Source of the DNA: Moraxella oculi
Lineage (GTDB): Bacteria; Pseudomonadota; Gammaproteobacteria; Pseudomonadales; Moraxellaceae
DNA: 54,378 nucleotides
Assembly (NCBI RefSeq): GCF_023336735.1
Contig: NZ_JAMBAQ010000013.1
Span: forward strand, 1-54,378
Reading direction: 5' to 3'
Shown: positions 39,815 to 48,244 of the stretch, piece by piece
How positions within the stretch are numbered: the first letter of the stretch is position 1
Layout of the letters: each line of letters starts with the position of its first letter
Translations under genes and position numbers: made by a program
Notes under the pieces: generated by a model
Told to the model about the DNA's origin: nothing
Seen by the model: the letters and a program-made list of their open reading frames with translations, nothing else
The model's database searches: none

Positions 39815-40267
39815 ATGACGCGAAATTCCATGACGCCCCCTAAGACAGTGCGTCCCTTAACACAGGGTGAAAAAATCATCGCTCGTTCAGTGTTTGGCGA
39901 TTCACTCTTTTTGGATGACATTCGCCTAGCGACGGCATGGTGGGTCCTAAAAGGTTATGCAGTCTCGCCAAATGGCTGGGTTTATTTTCATGCTGATGAT
40001 TTTTGTGCTGATTTTAGTGATAAACCCTTGCATATTCGAGCATGGTTGGTGCATGAACTGACTCATGTTTGGCAAATTCAGCAGGGAGTGGCGGTGCTTT
40101 GGCGTGCAATGTTCAACCGAAAATACCACTATGACTTTAGCAAAGATAAGGTGTTTTTTGATTATGGCGTAGAACAGCAAGCCAAAATGATAGAGGACTT
40201 TTATGTACAAAGAGAGCTGGGTAGGGATTGTCGTGCATGGTATGCATGCGTACCATTTTTAGCTTAA
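39815..40267 (+). CDS. Small protein with an HExxH zincin-like motif, unknown function
   Basis: The 150-aa protein is not recognised as a named enzyme. It has HELTH at 80-84 (WLVHELTHVWQIQQG), matching the HExxH zinc-metallopeptidase motif in a helix-like context, preceded by GWVYFHADDF. There is no signal peptide or membrane segment. The segment after the motif (KYHYDFSKDKVFFDYGVEQQAKMIEDF) has acidic residues that could include a third zinc ligand. ATG 39815 or 39830 may be the start. It is divergent from rarA and has no operon partner. Protease activity is inference from one motif. Confidence 0.6.
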   Translation: MTRNSMTPPKTVRPLTQGEKIIARSVFGDSLFLDDIRLATAWWVLKGYAVSPNGWVYFHADDFCADFSDKPLHIRAWLVHELTHVWQIQQGVAVLWRAMFNRKYHYDFSKDKVFFDYGVEQQAKMIEDFYVQRELGRDCRAWYACVPFLA

Positions 40268-40488
40268 TATTTTAAGCATTGCATGATCTGGTATTGCCAT
40301 ATCAGGGGGCTTGGCATGATTTACCATTTAGATTGCAGTGTTTTTTGACCAGTCTGATTGTATTTTTTTTTGATGTTTTTATCGACCGCTTTACCAATTC
40401 TATGGATTGAAAATTTAAGATCAGGCTCATGTGTCTGCTCTCAAAGTTGTTGCGGTAATAAAAAGTAAGGCGGTCTTTGAAAACTGCA

Positions 40489-41097
40489 TCACACTTTTGT
40501 TGCCATCGTGATGGTATAAGTTTTGCCCTGTTTTAGCTTGTCGGCATTGCCAAAAACTTCGGTAAATGAGCGTTTCATGAAATCTCTGAGCCCATTAATT
40601 GTAACCACATAAAAGCGACCACCTGCCTCCATACGGTCGTAGGCATCTAGCAAATATAAGTAGTGCTGTTCTTTACTGGCCTTGGCAGGCAGATTACTCA
40701 TTACTAGGTTAAATCGTCGGTCTTTTGGCACATGGGCGAAACCATTAGAAAGCATGATTTGGGTATTGGTCAGGCCATTGTTTTGGCAGTTTAATTTGGC
40801 GTATTCCACCGCCACAAAATCCTTGTCAATGAGCAGATGCTCGCCATTTGGGCATTCACGCGCCGCTGTCATGCCTAGCACACCATAACCACAGCCTAAG
40901 TCGATTGAGTCATCATCGGCTTTAAAGTCAATATGATCAAGCAGCATCAGACTGCCATCGTCTAATTTCTCTGGACTAAAAATCCCCCAAGTGGTACGAA
41001 AATCAAAAGGCTTACCAAGTACTTCTTGGCTAAAACTGATGTCATCTCGCCAAAATTTGGCTTTGTGTTGTAGGTCGGTCAGGGTGGTTTTACTCAT
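40489..41097 (-). CDS. Class I SAM-dependent methyltransferase, RsmC/YbxB-like
   Basis: The 202-aa protein has the SAM-binding motif SIDLGCGYGVLGMTA (about 65-79), an acidic motif II (LLIDKDFVAVEYAK) and motif IV SNLPAKASKE, where the NPPF/Y of most N-methyltransferases is NLPA. The N-terminal TWGIFSPEKLDDGS block is typical of the MTS/RsmC-like group that methylates rRNA guanines. The target is not certain. ATG 41097 was preferred over a TTG five codons upstream. It lies on its own, with 221 bp of featureless DNA after it. Confidence 0.75.
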   Translation of the reverse strand: MSKTTLTDLQHKAKFWRDDISFSQEVLGKPFDFRTTWGIFSPEKLDDGSLMLLDHIDFKADDDSIDLGCGYGVLGMTAARECPNGEHLLIDKDFVAVEYAKLNCQNNGLTNTQIMLSNGFAHVPKDRRFNLVMSNLPAKASKEQHYLYLLDAYDRMEAGGRFYVVTINGLRDFMKRSFTEVFGNADKLKQGKTYTITMATKV

Positions 41098-41222
41098 CTT
41101 TGCTATGCTCAATCAGTGAAAATGACTATGATACAATAACCAAGACCATCTGACAAATCTGCCATGATGATTCATTCTATTCGTTGTCATGATAAGTCTT
41201 GGTCTTGAAGCTTGATTAATAG

Positions 41223-42149
41223 TTACCCTCTGGGGTGATGTTCGCTGTGCAGTGCTTGCAGGCGTGCCGTCGCCACATGTGTGTAGATCTGTGTGGTTGA
41301 TAAATCTTTGTGTCCAAGCAGCAGCTGAACACTTCGTAAATCCGCACCATGATTAACCAAATGCGTAGCAAAAGCATGACGAAGTGTGTGTGGAGATATG
41401 TCGGTTCTGATGTCTGCCAAAAGGGCGTATTTTTTGATCATGTGCCAAAAGTTATGTCGTGTCATGTAGCCGCCTTGCTCTGTTAGGAAAACTGCTTGGC
41501 AGTCAGATTTTCCTATCAGTAATTGGTTTCTTTGACTCAGATATGCCTGTAGGGCGTTTTGGGCGTACTCTCCCATTGGTATGAGTCGAGTTTTATTACC
41601 CTTGCCTGTGATTTGCAGCCAGCCTGCATTGAGATTGACCTGTTCAAAAGACAAATTGACCAATTCGCTGACTCGCAGACCGCATGAATACATGATTTCT
41701 AGCATTGCTTGGTCGCGTGTGCCTAATAGGCTGCTATCGGGTGCGTCAAGCAGGCGGGTAACAGCGTCTTCTGAGAGTGTCTTTGGTAAGGGTTTGATGA
41801 CTTTAGGGTTTTTAATGTCTTCACAGGGGTTGTCTTTGCGTGCGTCATTGCTAAGTTGCCATAAAAAAAACTGGCGTAAACTGGCAAGTAGGCGTGCAAT
41901 GGTGCGAGGATTTTTACCTTGGTTTTGATGATGATGTAGGCAATCTAGCACATCGGCTTGACACCATGTTGTTAAAGGCTTTTGATTGACGCTCATGCAC
42001 AACCGTAAATCTTGAATGTAGGCATTTCTGGTGCGTACCGACAGACCGCGTGCCAACATGGCCATGCGAAATTCATCAAGATAGACGGGGTCGTTGCTGC
42101 TGTGATTGACCTTGGGTGTGCGTGGTGTGCGAGCACGAGTCTTACTCAT
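41223..42149 (-). CDS. xerD: Site-specific tyrosine recombinase XerD
   Basis: XerD with XerC resolves chromosome dimers at dif. The 308-aa protein has the N-terminal SAM-like core-binding domain (about 20-105) and the catalytic domain with Arg159 (SCGLRVSEL), Lys183, His254 and Arg257 (SPHTLRHAFATHLVNHG), His280 and the Tyr289 nucleophile. XerD fits better than XerC by the long block LRSVQLLLGHKDLSTTQIYTHV. The start lies 3 bp after the tusA stop, so it is the last gene of a five-gene cluster. An N-terminal tail of about 20 basic residues is extra. Confidence 0.92.
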   Translation of the reverse strand: MSKTRARTPRTPKVNHSSNDPVYLDEFRMAMLARGLSVRTRNAYIQDLRLCMSVNQKPLTTWCQADVLDCLHHHQNQGKNPRTIARLLASLRQFFLWQLSNDARKDNPCEDIKNPKVIKPLPKTLSEDAVTRLLDAPDSSLLGTRDQAMLEIMYSCGLRVSELVNLSFEQVNLNAGWLQITGKGNKTRLIPMGEYAQNALQAYLSQRNQLLIGKSDCQAVFLTEQGGYMTRHNFWHMIKKYALLADIRTDISPHTLRHAFATHLVNHGADLRSVQLLLGHKDLSTTQIYTHVATARLQALHSEHHPRG

Positions 42150-42152
42150 GGG

Positions 42153-42383
42153 TCAAGCCAGCTTTTTTGTCAAGACATAGCGATAGCTGCCGTCATCAAG
42201 GACTTCTTGGCTTTCAAGCGAGTGTCCAAGGTGGCGACAAAAATTGGGAATGTCACGAGTGGTTGCAGGGTCGGTGGCTAAAATTTCAATGCGTTCACCG
42301 CCTTGGATTTGCCTGATCATCTTGTGTAGCAGCATGATGGGTTCGGGGCAGATGAGACCTTTTGTGTCTAAAATGTGGCTCAT
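42153..42383 (-). CDS. tusA: Sulfurtransferase TusA
   Basis: TusA relays sulfur in tRNA 2-thiouridine synthesis and other pathways. The 76-aa protein begins MSHILDTKGLICPEPIM, with active Cys12 in the CPxP motif of the family. The start at 42383 overlaps the stop of the upstream membrane-protein gene (ATGA), giving translational coupling; an in-frame extension upstream is not family-like. xerD follows 3 bp downstream. Confidence 0.92.
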   Translation of the reverse strand: MSHILDTKGLICPEPIMLLHKMIRQIQGGERIEILATDPATTRDIPNFCRHLGHSLESQEVLDDGSYRYVLTKKLA

Positions 42384-42859
42384 TGTGTCATCTCTTGGTT
42401 GGTTGTTGGGGTGTTTGATGGGGTTTGCTGTAAAAAATTTAAAAACTTTTTCAGATTCACACGAAAAACATAAGGCATGGCAAACCATGCTACCATTGCC
42501 AAAAACACCGCCATAAAAAAGTTTTTTGTGCTGCCGTAGATGGCGTAATTGATCAAGGAAAATAGCGTCAAGCTCATTGCGGTCAGTAGCATCAGTATTA
42601 AAATACCGCCTTGCATGATGCGATATCGACCCAAAAAAAACACATGAAATAGGCTGATTGGAATACTCAACCCCACTAGTGCGTACGGTAAGTAGTGAAA
42701 AGCACGGTAGATGACCATGTTGTCTTTAAAGTGTGCCATGCTTGCCAAAGTACCAAATGCCGCAAAGCAAGCAATGGCTGCCATGCCTAGATAAATGCTG
42801 ATGTTGGCAAGGCGTAAGCCTTCTTTGGTGCGTGTGATGAGTGTGTCGTGATGATTCAT
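42380..42859 (-). CDS. Four-helix inner-membrane protein of unknown function
   Basis: I do not recognise this family. The protein, starting MNHHDTLITRTKEGLRLAN, has about four transmembrane segments spread over 159 residues, short loops and a basic C-terminal tail. The start is uncertain: in-frame ATGs upstream at 42928 and 42976 would overlap the end of ruvX. The gene is coupled to tusA by an ATGA overlap and lies just after ruvX, so it belongs to the yqgE-ruvX-tusA-xerD transcription unit. No conserved catalytic motif is visible. Confidence 0.6.
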   Translation of the reverse strand: MNHHDTLITRTKEGLRLANISIYLGMAAIACFAAFGTLASMAHFKDNMVIYRAFHYLPYALVGLSIPISLFHVFFLGRYRIMQGGILILMLLTAMSLTLFSLINYAIYGSTKNFFMAVFLAMVAWFAMPYVFRVNLKKFLNFLQQTPSNTPTTNQEMTQ

Positions 42860-42899
42860 GATGCTGTGATGATTTGTGGTTGGGTGTGGTGTTTGGTGG

Positions 42900-43391
42900 C
42901 TATGTTTTGTCTTTATGAGTATTGTCATGATAGTTGCTAACATACTTAGCAAGACTGGGAGCGTAAAAATAACCATCGATCAAAATGCACGCGCAGATGT
43001 TGTCAATCGGTTCTCTTTCATGGGTAATCCAGCCACGCTCCCATGCCAGCTGTCTGGCTTCTTTTGAGGTCAGTCGCTCGTCATACATGAATACCTTGGT
43101 GGTAGAATGCCTTTCTCCTAGGCGATGCGACAGACGCCGAGCGAATTTGGCCGCTCGTTTAGAAAGCATTGAGTCTGTGCCGTCCATGTTTAGAGGCAGA
43201 CCAACCAGCACTTCATCAATTTCCCAAGTATCAATGATGCCAAGCAGATTCTCCCAGTCTGGCTGACCATTATTCATCGCTAAAATGTCAAAAGGGCGTG
43301 CGTCTTTGGTAAGGCTATTTCCTAACGCCATGCCCATCTTTTTGACACCGAAATCTAGAGCAAGAATTAAAGTGGGTTTATCATCAATCAT
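42900..43391 (-). CDS. ruvX: Pre-16S rRNA nuclease / Holliday junction resolvase-like RuvX (YqgF)
   Basis: YqgF is an RNase H-fold nuclease needed for 16S rRNA 5'-end maturation. The 163-aa protein has the first catalytic Asp in LALDFGVKKMGMA (9-21), the GLPLNMDG block and the C-terminal acidic residues in YDERLTSKEA. The start codon overlaps the yqgE stop by one base (TAATG). yqgE-ruvX pairing is widely conserved. Confidence 0.94.
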   Translation of the reverse strand: MIDDKPTLILALDFGVKKMGMALGNSLTKDARPFDILAMNNGQPDWENLLGIIDTWEIDEVLVGLPLNMDGTDSMLSKRAAKFARRLSHRLGERHSTTKVFMYDERLTSKEARQLAWERGWITHEREPIDNICACILIDGYFYAPSLAKYVSNYHDNTHKDKT

Positions 43392-43951
43392 TAAGCAGAC
43401 CCTGTGCTAAGGACGAATGTGTGCGGATTGACACCTATTTTATCATACGCCTTACTAAGACGCTCGTCAAATGAGATGCCAAATAGTATTTCTAAATCAG
43501 GCGGACATAAAAGCCAATCACCCGCCACCAACTCACGCTCTAACCGCCCTTTATGCCAACTACAAAAGCCCATGCATACCAAATAATGTGCCAAACTGTC
43601 AGCGGATAAATGTTCCAAAATGTCCTTGCTGGTTGTCAAGCAAACATTCTCACCGATGGCGAAGGATGAACCGTAGTCAGGAAGTCCTGTGTGTAAAACA
43701 AAGCCTGCCTCAGGGCGTATGGGTCCGCCATCTAGGGCTGGCGTGTTCATGGCACGCTGTGAACTGGGTAAGCCCAGCTCATTTAGCAGTCCGCCTACTG
43801 AAGTGGATAGGGGTTGATTGATGATAAAACCCCATGCACCTTCAAGAGTATGCCGGCAGACATAGATGAGTTTTCCTAAAAAACGCTCATCATCTAAACT
43901 TGGACTGGCAATCAAGAACTGGTGAGCAAGATTTTTAATTGGTTTGTTCAT
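43391..43951 (-). CDS. YqgE/AlgH-family protein
   Basis: The 186-aa protein matches the YqgE/AlgH family (DUF179): HQFLIASPSLDDERF near the N-terminus, EGAWGFIINQPL, LDGGPIRPEAGFVLHT and a C-terminal GWHKG-like segment. The function is not settled; AlgH was linked to alginate regulation in Pseudomonas. The ATG at 43951 was chosen over a TTG two codons upstream. It is the first gene of the cluster with ruvX, the membrane protein, tusA and xerD. Confidence 0.9.
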   Translation of the reverse strand: MNKPIKNLAHQFLIASPSLDDERFLGKLIYVCRHTLEGAWGFIINQPLSTSVGGLLNELGLPSSQRAMNTPALDGGPIRPEAGFVLHTGLPDYGSSFAIGENVCLTTSKDILEHLSADSLAHYLVCMGFCSWHKGRLERELVAGDWLLCPPDLEILFGISFDERLSKAYDKIGVNPHTFVLSTGSA

Positions 43952-44050
43952 AATCAAAATTACTTATTTACAGTGGCTCTCATGACTTTTGGTTAAGCTG
44001 TTTTGAATGTCTCATCTGATGCGAATGTTGTCAACCAACCGCTGTCTGTA

Positions 44051-45769
44051 TCATTTTATTGTGATGTTTTTGTTAGAATGGGGTGCGGTGCTGGCATGGG
44101 TGATGTCATGAAGTAGGCTTTTAACATGTGCTCGGGTTGCTTCGGTAATATTGACCCCTCCAGACATTCTGGCAAGCTCATCAATCTGATGCTCTCCTGT
44201 GATGACGCTTAGCTTACTTGTGGTCTGTTCGCCATGATCTTTATGTACCAAAATGTGGCGATGAGCGGCGGCGGCGACTTGGGCTTGATGTGTGATGGCC
44301 AGCAGCTGTTGATGCTTACCTAGGCTGCGAAGCAGCTCTCCTACCACTTGTGCCGTACCACCACTGATGCCCACATCCACCTCATCAAATACCAGTATGG
44401 GTCGATTGCTCAAATCGCCACCACCTGCCACCATCACTTGCATGACAAGTGCCATGCGAGACAGCTCGCCCCCTGAGGCGACCTTATGTAGTTGTTGTAA
44501 GGGTGTGCCAATATTGGCACTAAATAATAAGGCAATGTCGTATTTGCCATGCATGCCATATTGACTGGGGTCTTTGGCATCAAAGGTAAATTCACAGCGG
44601 GCATTGGGCAACGCCAACGGCATCAAACGAGATTGCAGTTGTTTGCAAATGGTTGGAGCGATGTTCATGCGAGCGTCGTTTAATACTTCTGCAGCATCAA
44701 GATAGTACTCATAAGCCTCTTGGACTTGAGCATCTAACATGTCATCATCGGGTAGGGCTTGTAGTGCGTCAAGCTCTTTTTGCCAGCTGTCAGCATCACT
44801 TAGTAGCTTGGTGATTGGTGTGTGATATTTGTTTGATAATCTGTGAGCCAAAGTCAATAGACCATTTAATTCGTGCAGGCGCTCTTCATCTGGCAAGGAC
44901 TGTTCGGCATAATCAGCAAGTTTTGCACCAGCATCCATGATCTGCTCTTGGGCCAGTGCTAATAATTGACTGCATTCGTTAAATGCTTTGCTTTTATCGG
45001 CATTGTTGTCACAGATGCGTATGGCACGACCCAGCAGGCTGAGTACACTGGGGTTATTACCATCACCATCTAAGCAGTTGACTGCTGCAACCGCCTGTCC
45101 CATCAGCGTTTCTAGATTGGAGAGTTCATCATATTCGCTTTCAAGCTCTGCAAAATTGACAGTCAATAATGGTTCAATATCAGTCAGTTTGGCGGATAGC
45201 AGTGCCATGCGATCAGCCCTCTGCGTCGATACGGATTTGACCTCATCGGCATGTTTTTTGATGCTCTGCCATGCGTGATAGGCATCTTTGGTAGCGATTT
45301 TTAAGTGATTGAGATTGCCAATTTTATCCAGCCAGTCAACCACAAATTGAGATTTTAGCAGTTCTAAGCCTGCGTGTTGTGAGTGAATATTGACTAAAAT
45401 TTGCCCAAGGGATTTTAACTCACTGATGCTTGCTGGCACACCGTTAATCCATGATTTTGACCGACCTTGCGCACTGATTTTTCGGCGAATGAGTAGGGTA
45501 TCTTCTTCAAGCTCTCGCTCGTGCTTGGCAAACCATGCCACAACTTCGTCATTACCAGTGATGTCAAATTCTCCAAATACACTTGCTTCATCGCAGCCAT
45601 GTCGGACAACGCCACTGTCGGCACGCCCCCCTGCACACAATGATAGGGCGTCTAGTACCAGCGACTTACCAGCACCCGTTTCACCTGTGATGACATTGAA
45701 TCGTCCGTCGAAGTCCACTTCTTGTTTTTCGACGAGGGCAAAGTTATTTAGGCTTAAAGAGACCAGCAT
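44051..45769 (-). CDS. recN: DNA repair protein RecN
   Basis: RecN is an SMC-like ATPase for double-strand-break repair. The 572-aa protein has Walker A GETGAGKS (29-36), a long coiled-coil middle (about 160-370) and a C-terminal ABC signature and Walker B (VASGGELSRMALVMQV, then LVFDEVDVGISGG). The start MLVSLSLNNFAL at 45769 is typical of RecN; a TTG nine codons upstream is unlikely. It is slightly longer than the usual ~555. No SOS box was identified with confidence. Confidence 0.95.
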   Translation of the reverse strand: MLVSLSLNNFALVEKQEVDFDGRFNVITGETGAGKSLVLDALSLCAGGRADSGVVRHGCDEASVFGEFDITGNDEVVAWFAKHERELEEDTLLIRRKISAQGRSKSWINGVPASISELKSLGQILVNIHSQHAGLELLKSQFVVDWLDKIGNLNHLKIATKDAYHAWQSIKKHADEVKSVSTQRADRMALLSAKLTDIEPLLTVNFAELESEYDELSNLETLMGQAVAAVNCLDGDGNNPSVLSLLGRAIRICDNNADKSKAFNECSQLLALAQEQIMDAGAKLADYAEQSLPDEERLHELNGLLTLAHRLSNKYHTPITKLLSDADSWQKELDALQALPDDDMLDAQVQEAYEYYLDAAEVLNDARMNIAPTICKQLQSRLMPLALPNARCEFTFDAKDPSQYGMHGKYDIALLFSANIGTPLQQLHKVASGGELSRMALVMQVMVAGGGDLSNRPILVFDEVDVGISGGTAQVVGELLRSLGKHQQLLAITHQAQVAAAAHRHILVHKDHGEQTTSKLSVITGEHQIDELARMSGGVNITEATRAHVKSLLHDITHASTAPHSNKNITIK

Positions 45770-45966
45770 GATGGTGTGTTTTCCATAAAAAAGCAATGGG
45801 TTATGATAATAAATTTATGCGAATTTGGCAATTTATACAAGCGTTTATGGGTAAAATTTTCGTTCAAAAGTAATCGTATGAAACCATGGGTGGGTTGCTG
45901 GGTGTTTTGACAATTTGGCATAAATTTGCCACAATAACAACGATTTTTCTAACAATAGGCATGCTC

Positions 45967-46794
45967 ATGTCAAAACCAAAAAAAGCCCCTTATCATGCAC
46001 ATCAGCCATCTCCTAAAAAAGGCAAGGCCGCCAAAGATCGTCTGGCACACTTTTATGGTGTGCATGCGGTAATGGCGTTGTTAAAACATCGTCCACAAGA
46101 TGCGTTGACTTTATTTGTACAGTTAAAAGAAACAGGTGTTAGCCAGACGCACGAAGAACTCATCACTTTTGCCAAGAGTAATGGTGTGAGTGTGCAAATG
46201 GCACACAAAGATAAATTGACCAAGCTGTGCGACAGTCATCAGCATCAAGGCGTGGTTGTGGCAGCACGATTACCCAAAATGTATGATGAGGGTGAGATCG
46301 AGAATCTGGTGGATAATCCCAATGCGTTGTTTTTGGTGCTGGATCAAATCACCGATGCTCACAATTTGGGAGCTTGTTTGCGTTCGGCGAGTGCGATGGG
46401 CGTGGATGCGGTCATCATTCCTAAGCATCAAAGTGTGTCGATTACTCCAACCGTCGCTAAGGTCTCTGTGGGTGCAGCAGAGGTGATTCCTGTGATTGCT
46501 GTTACCAATTTGGCACGCAGTCTAGAAAAGCTCAAAAAGGCAGGTGTGTTTGTCTTTGGTACGGCACTTGATGAGACGGCCGCGCCACTTCATGAGTGTG
46601 ATTTTGGCGGAAAAGTCGCCATCATCATGGGGTCAGAGGGTGATGGTATGCGTAGGCTTACTCAAGAGTACTGTGACACATTGGTTTATATCCCCATGTC
46701 TGACAATCCAAATCGTCCGCAAAGCCTCAATGTCAGCGTGGCTACAGGCATGGTGCTGTATGAGGTGGCAAGACAAAGAGTGAGCAGAGGCTAA
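45967..46794 (+). CDS. rlmB: 23S rRNA (guanosine-2'-O-)-methyltransferase RlmB
   Basis: RlmB methylates the ribose of G2251 in 23S rRNA. The 275-aa SpoU-family protein has an N-terminal substrate-binding domain starting FYGVHAVMALL and the knotted SAM domain with NLGACLRSASAMGV, IIMGSEGDGM and a C-terminal SLNVSVATG motif. ATG 45967 has AGG about 7 nt upstream and gives the usual basic N-terminus. An ATG at 45961 and readings further upstream are less likely. It is divergent from recN. Confidence 0.92.
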   Translation: MSKPKKAPYHAHQPSPKKGKAAKDRLAHFYGVHAVMALLKHRPQDALTLFVQLKETGVSQTHEELITFAKSNGVSVQMAHKDKLTKLCDSHQHQGVVVAARLPKMYDEGEIENLVDNPNALFLVLDQITDAHNLGACLRSASAMGVDAVIIPKHQSVSITPTVAKVSVGAAEVIPVIAVTNLARSLEKLKKAGVFVFGTALDETAAPLHECDFGGKVAIIMGSEGDGMRRLTQEYCDTLVYIPMSDNPNRPQSLNVSVATGMVLYEVARQRVSRG

Positions 46795-46829
46795 CTCTTT
46801 TGTCTGGGAATGTCGCATAAGTTACCGTA

Positions 46830-46845
46830 TGTTCCATGTGAAACA
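46830..46845. promoter_or_regulatory. parS-like site 7, intergenic
   Basis: TGTTCCATGTGAAACA has both parS arms with central TpG. It lies 36 bp after rlmB, about 28 kb from oriC and roughly 100 bp from the first IS607-type element. Confidence 0.82.
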
Positions 46846-46929
46846 TGAGTATGAAGAATGGCAGATGTGCCAGACTTAAAAAGATGAGTAATGTCATTAA
46901 GATGGCTGGCACATGATGACTGTCAACCG

Positions 46930-47100
46930 TTCCAAAAAACCTACCAAAGGCAAATTTAGCGTTTTCTTCCTACTTCATCGCTTGTTGCCCTTGCCATTTG
47001 GCGCAGGTCTTACATAAGCTCCATAGGCATTTTAAAATTGGGGATAGAACTTACCCGCCAAGGTTTTTGTTAAGATAAGGTTAAAACCTTATCCGCTTTG
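46930..47100 (-). ncRNA. Candidate omega-RNA (reRNA) at the 3' end of tnpB element 1
   Basis: Minus-strand sequence just past the tnpB stop has an exact 9-bp hairpin with a 2-nt loop (47074-47093, core GATAAGGTT). It is followed about 90 nt later by GATGAAGTAGGAAG (46965-46978), like the GAAGCAGGAAG-type segment that I recall near the right end of many IS200/IS605 and IS607 TnpB elements. TnpB proteins use an RNA from exactly this place as guide scaffold. The limits are approximate and expression is unproven. Confidence 0.4.
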
Positions 47101-48244
47101 TGTAAAATGTTGATACTGGCGTTAATATCCCTGTCGTGATTGGTTTGACAATTGGGGCAAGTCCAGTTTCTAACAGATAAAGGTAATTCATATAACTTAA
47201 CACCACAACAAGAGCAGGTTTTGCTTGATGGATAAAATCTGTCCAATTCTTTGAGTGTCTTGCCCCATTGATTTGCTTTGTAGATGAGTTGCCTTTTAAG
47301 TTCGTAAAACCCTAAATCATTGATAGCACGGCTTAGTTTGCGATTTTTTACCATACTTTTGATATTTAGGTTTTCAAGACAAATCACATCAAATCGTTTT
47401 ACCAAATCAGTGGTGAGTTTGTGCAAAAAGTCTTTTCTGATACAGCTGATTTTGTAATGCAATCGTGAGAGCTTGGTTTTTGCCTTTTCACGATTGTTGG
47501 AGCCTTTTTGTTTACGGCTAAGTTGTTTTGATAATCTTTGAAGTTTTTTAAGTTTATTCTTTAAAGGTTTTGGTGCTTGTATCTTTTCTCCTGTTGAAAG
47601 TGTGGCAAGGTCGGTAATGCCTAAATCAATGCCAACAGATTTATTCGTTTTTTCTTTGAGTAAAAGATGATTGGGTAAATCTTGTAATTCCACCGCAATG
47701 GATACAAACCATTTACCACCTTTGGTAAAGACTTTGGCGGATAGGATTTTGCCATCAAAGCGTAAGTTTTACGCATTTTAACAAGTCCCAAATTGGGAAT
47801 TTGAATGAAAGGTTTGTCTTTTTTAAGTTTTAATTTAAATTGGTCGTTGGAAAGACTAAAACGGTCATTTATGCCTTTCTTTCTAAACTGTGGATAACCA
47901 CTTTCACCCTTAAAAAAGCGTTTGAATGCGTCTCCTAGTTGCATAATGGCAAGTTGGGGAGAGCATTTGGTAACTTCTAGTATAAAGGGGAATTGGGTGC
48001 GTTTGATGGCATTAAGCTGTTTTCTTAATTTGCCTTGTGTGGGTTTGTTGAGTTTGCTTTCGTCAATTTGTATGCCTTTGGCTAGGCAATCATCACGATA
48101 TTGTTTATCTTGTTCGTATTGCTTTTTCCACGCCGCCAATCCCCAATTATAAGCAAATCTGGCAACACCGCAAGCCTTTTTAAAATAAGTGGCTTGTTTG
48201 TGATTGGGTTTTAGTTCAATGATGTGTCCACGAATGGCGGTCAT
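47070..48244 (-). pseudogene. tnpB: RNA-guided nuclease TnpB of IS607-type element 1, frameshifted
   Basis: The TnpB N-terminal part is clear (LKPNHKQATYFKKACGVARF, then CSPQLAIMQLGDAFKRFF). At about 47757 one base is missing: after KMRKTYAL the product leaves frame, and the correct sequence (DGKILSAKVF and on) continues in the next frame to the end. All three RuvC carboxylates are intact in the second part (GIDLGITDLATLS, ICLENLNIKSM, HDRDINASINIL), as is the CSCC / CPNC zinc finger. The catalytic half is therefore preserved but separated from its N-terminus. Confidence 0.85.

Noticed and set aside
47889-47897. Perfect DnaA box inside the tnpB pseudogene
   Set aside because: Single match in a mobile element; likely chance.
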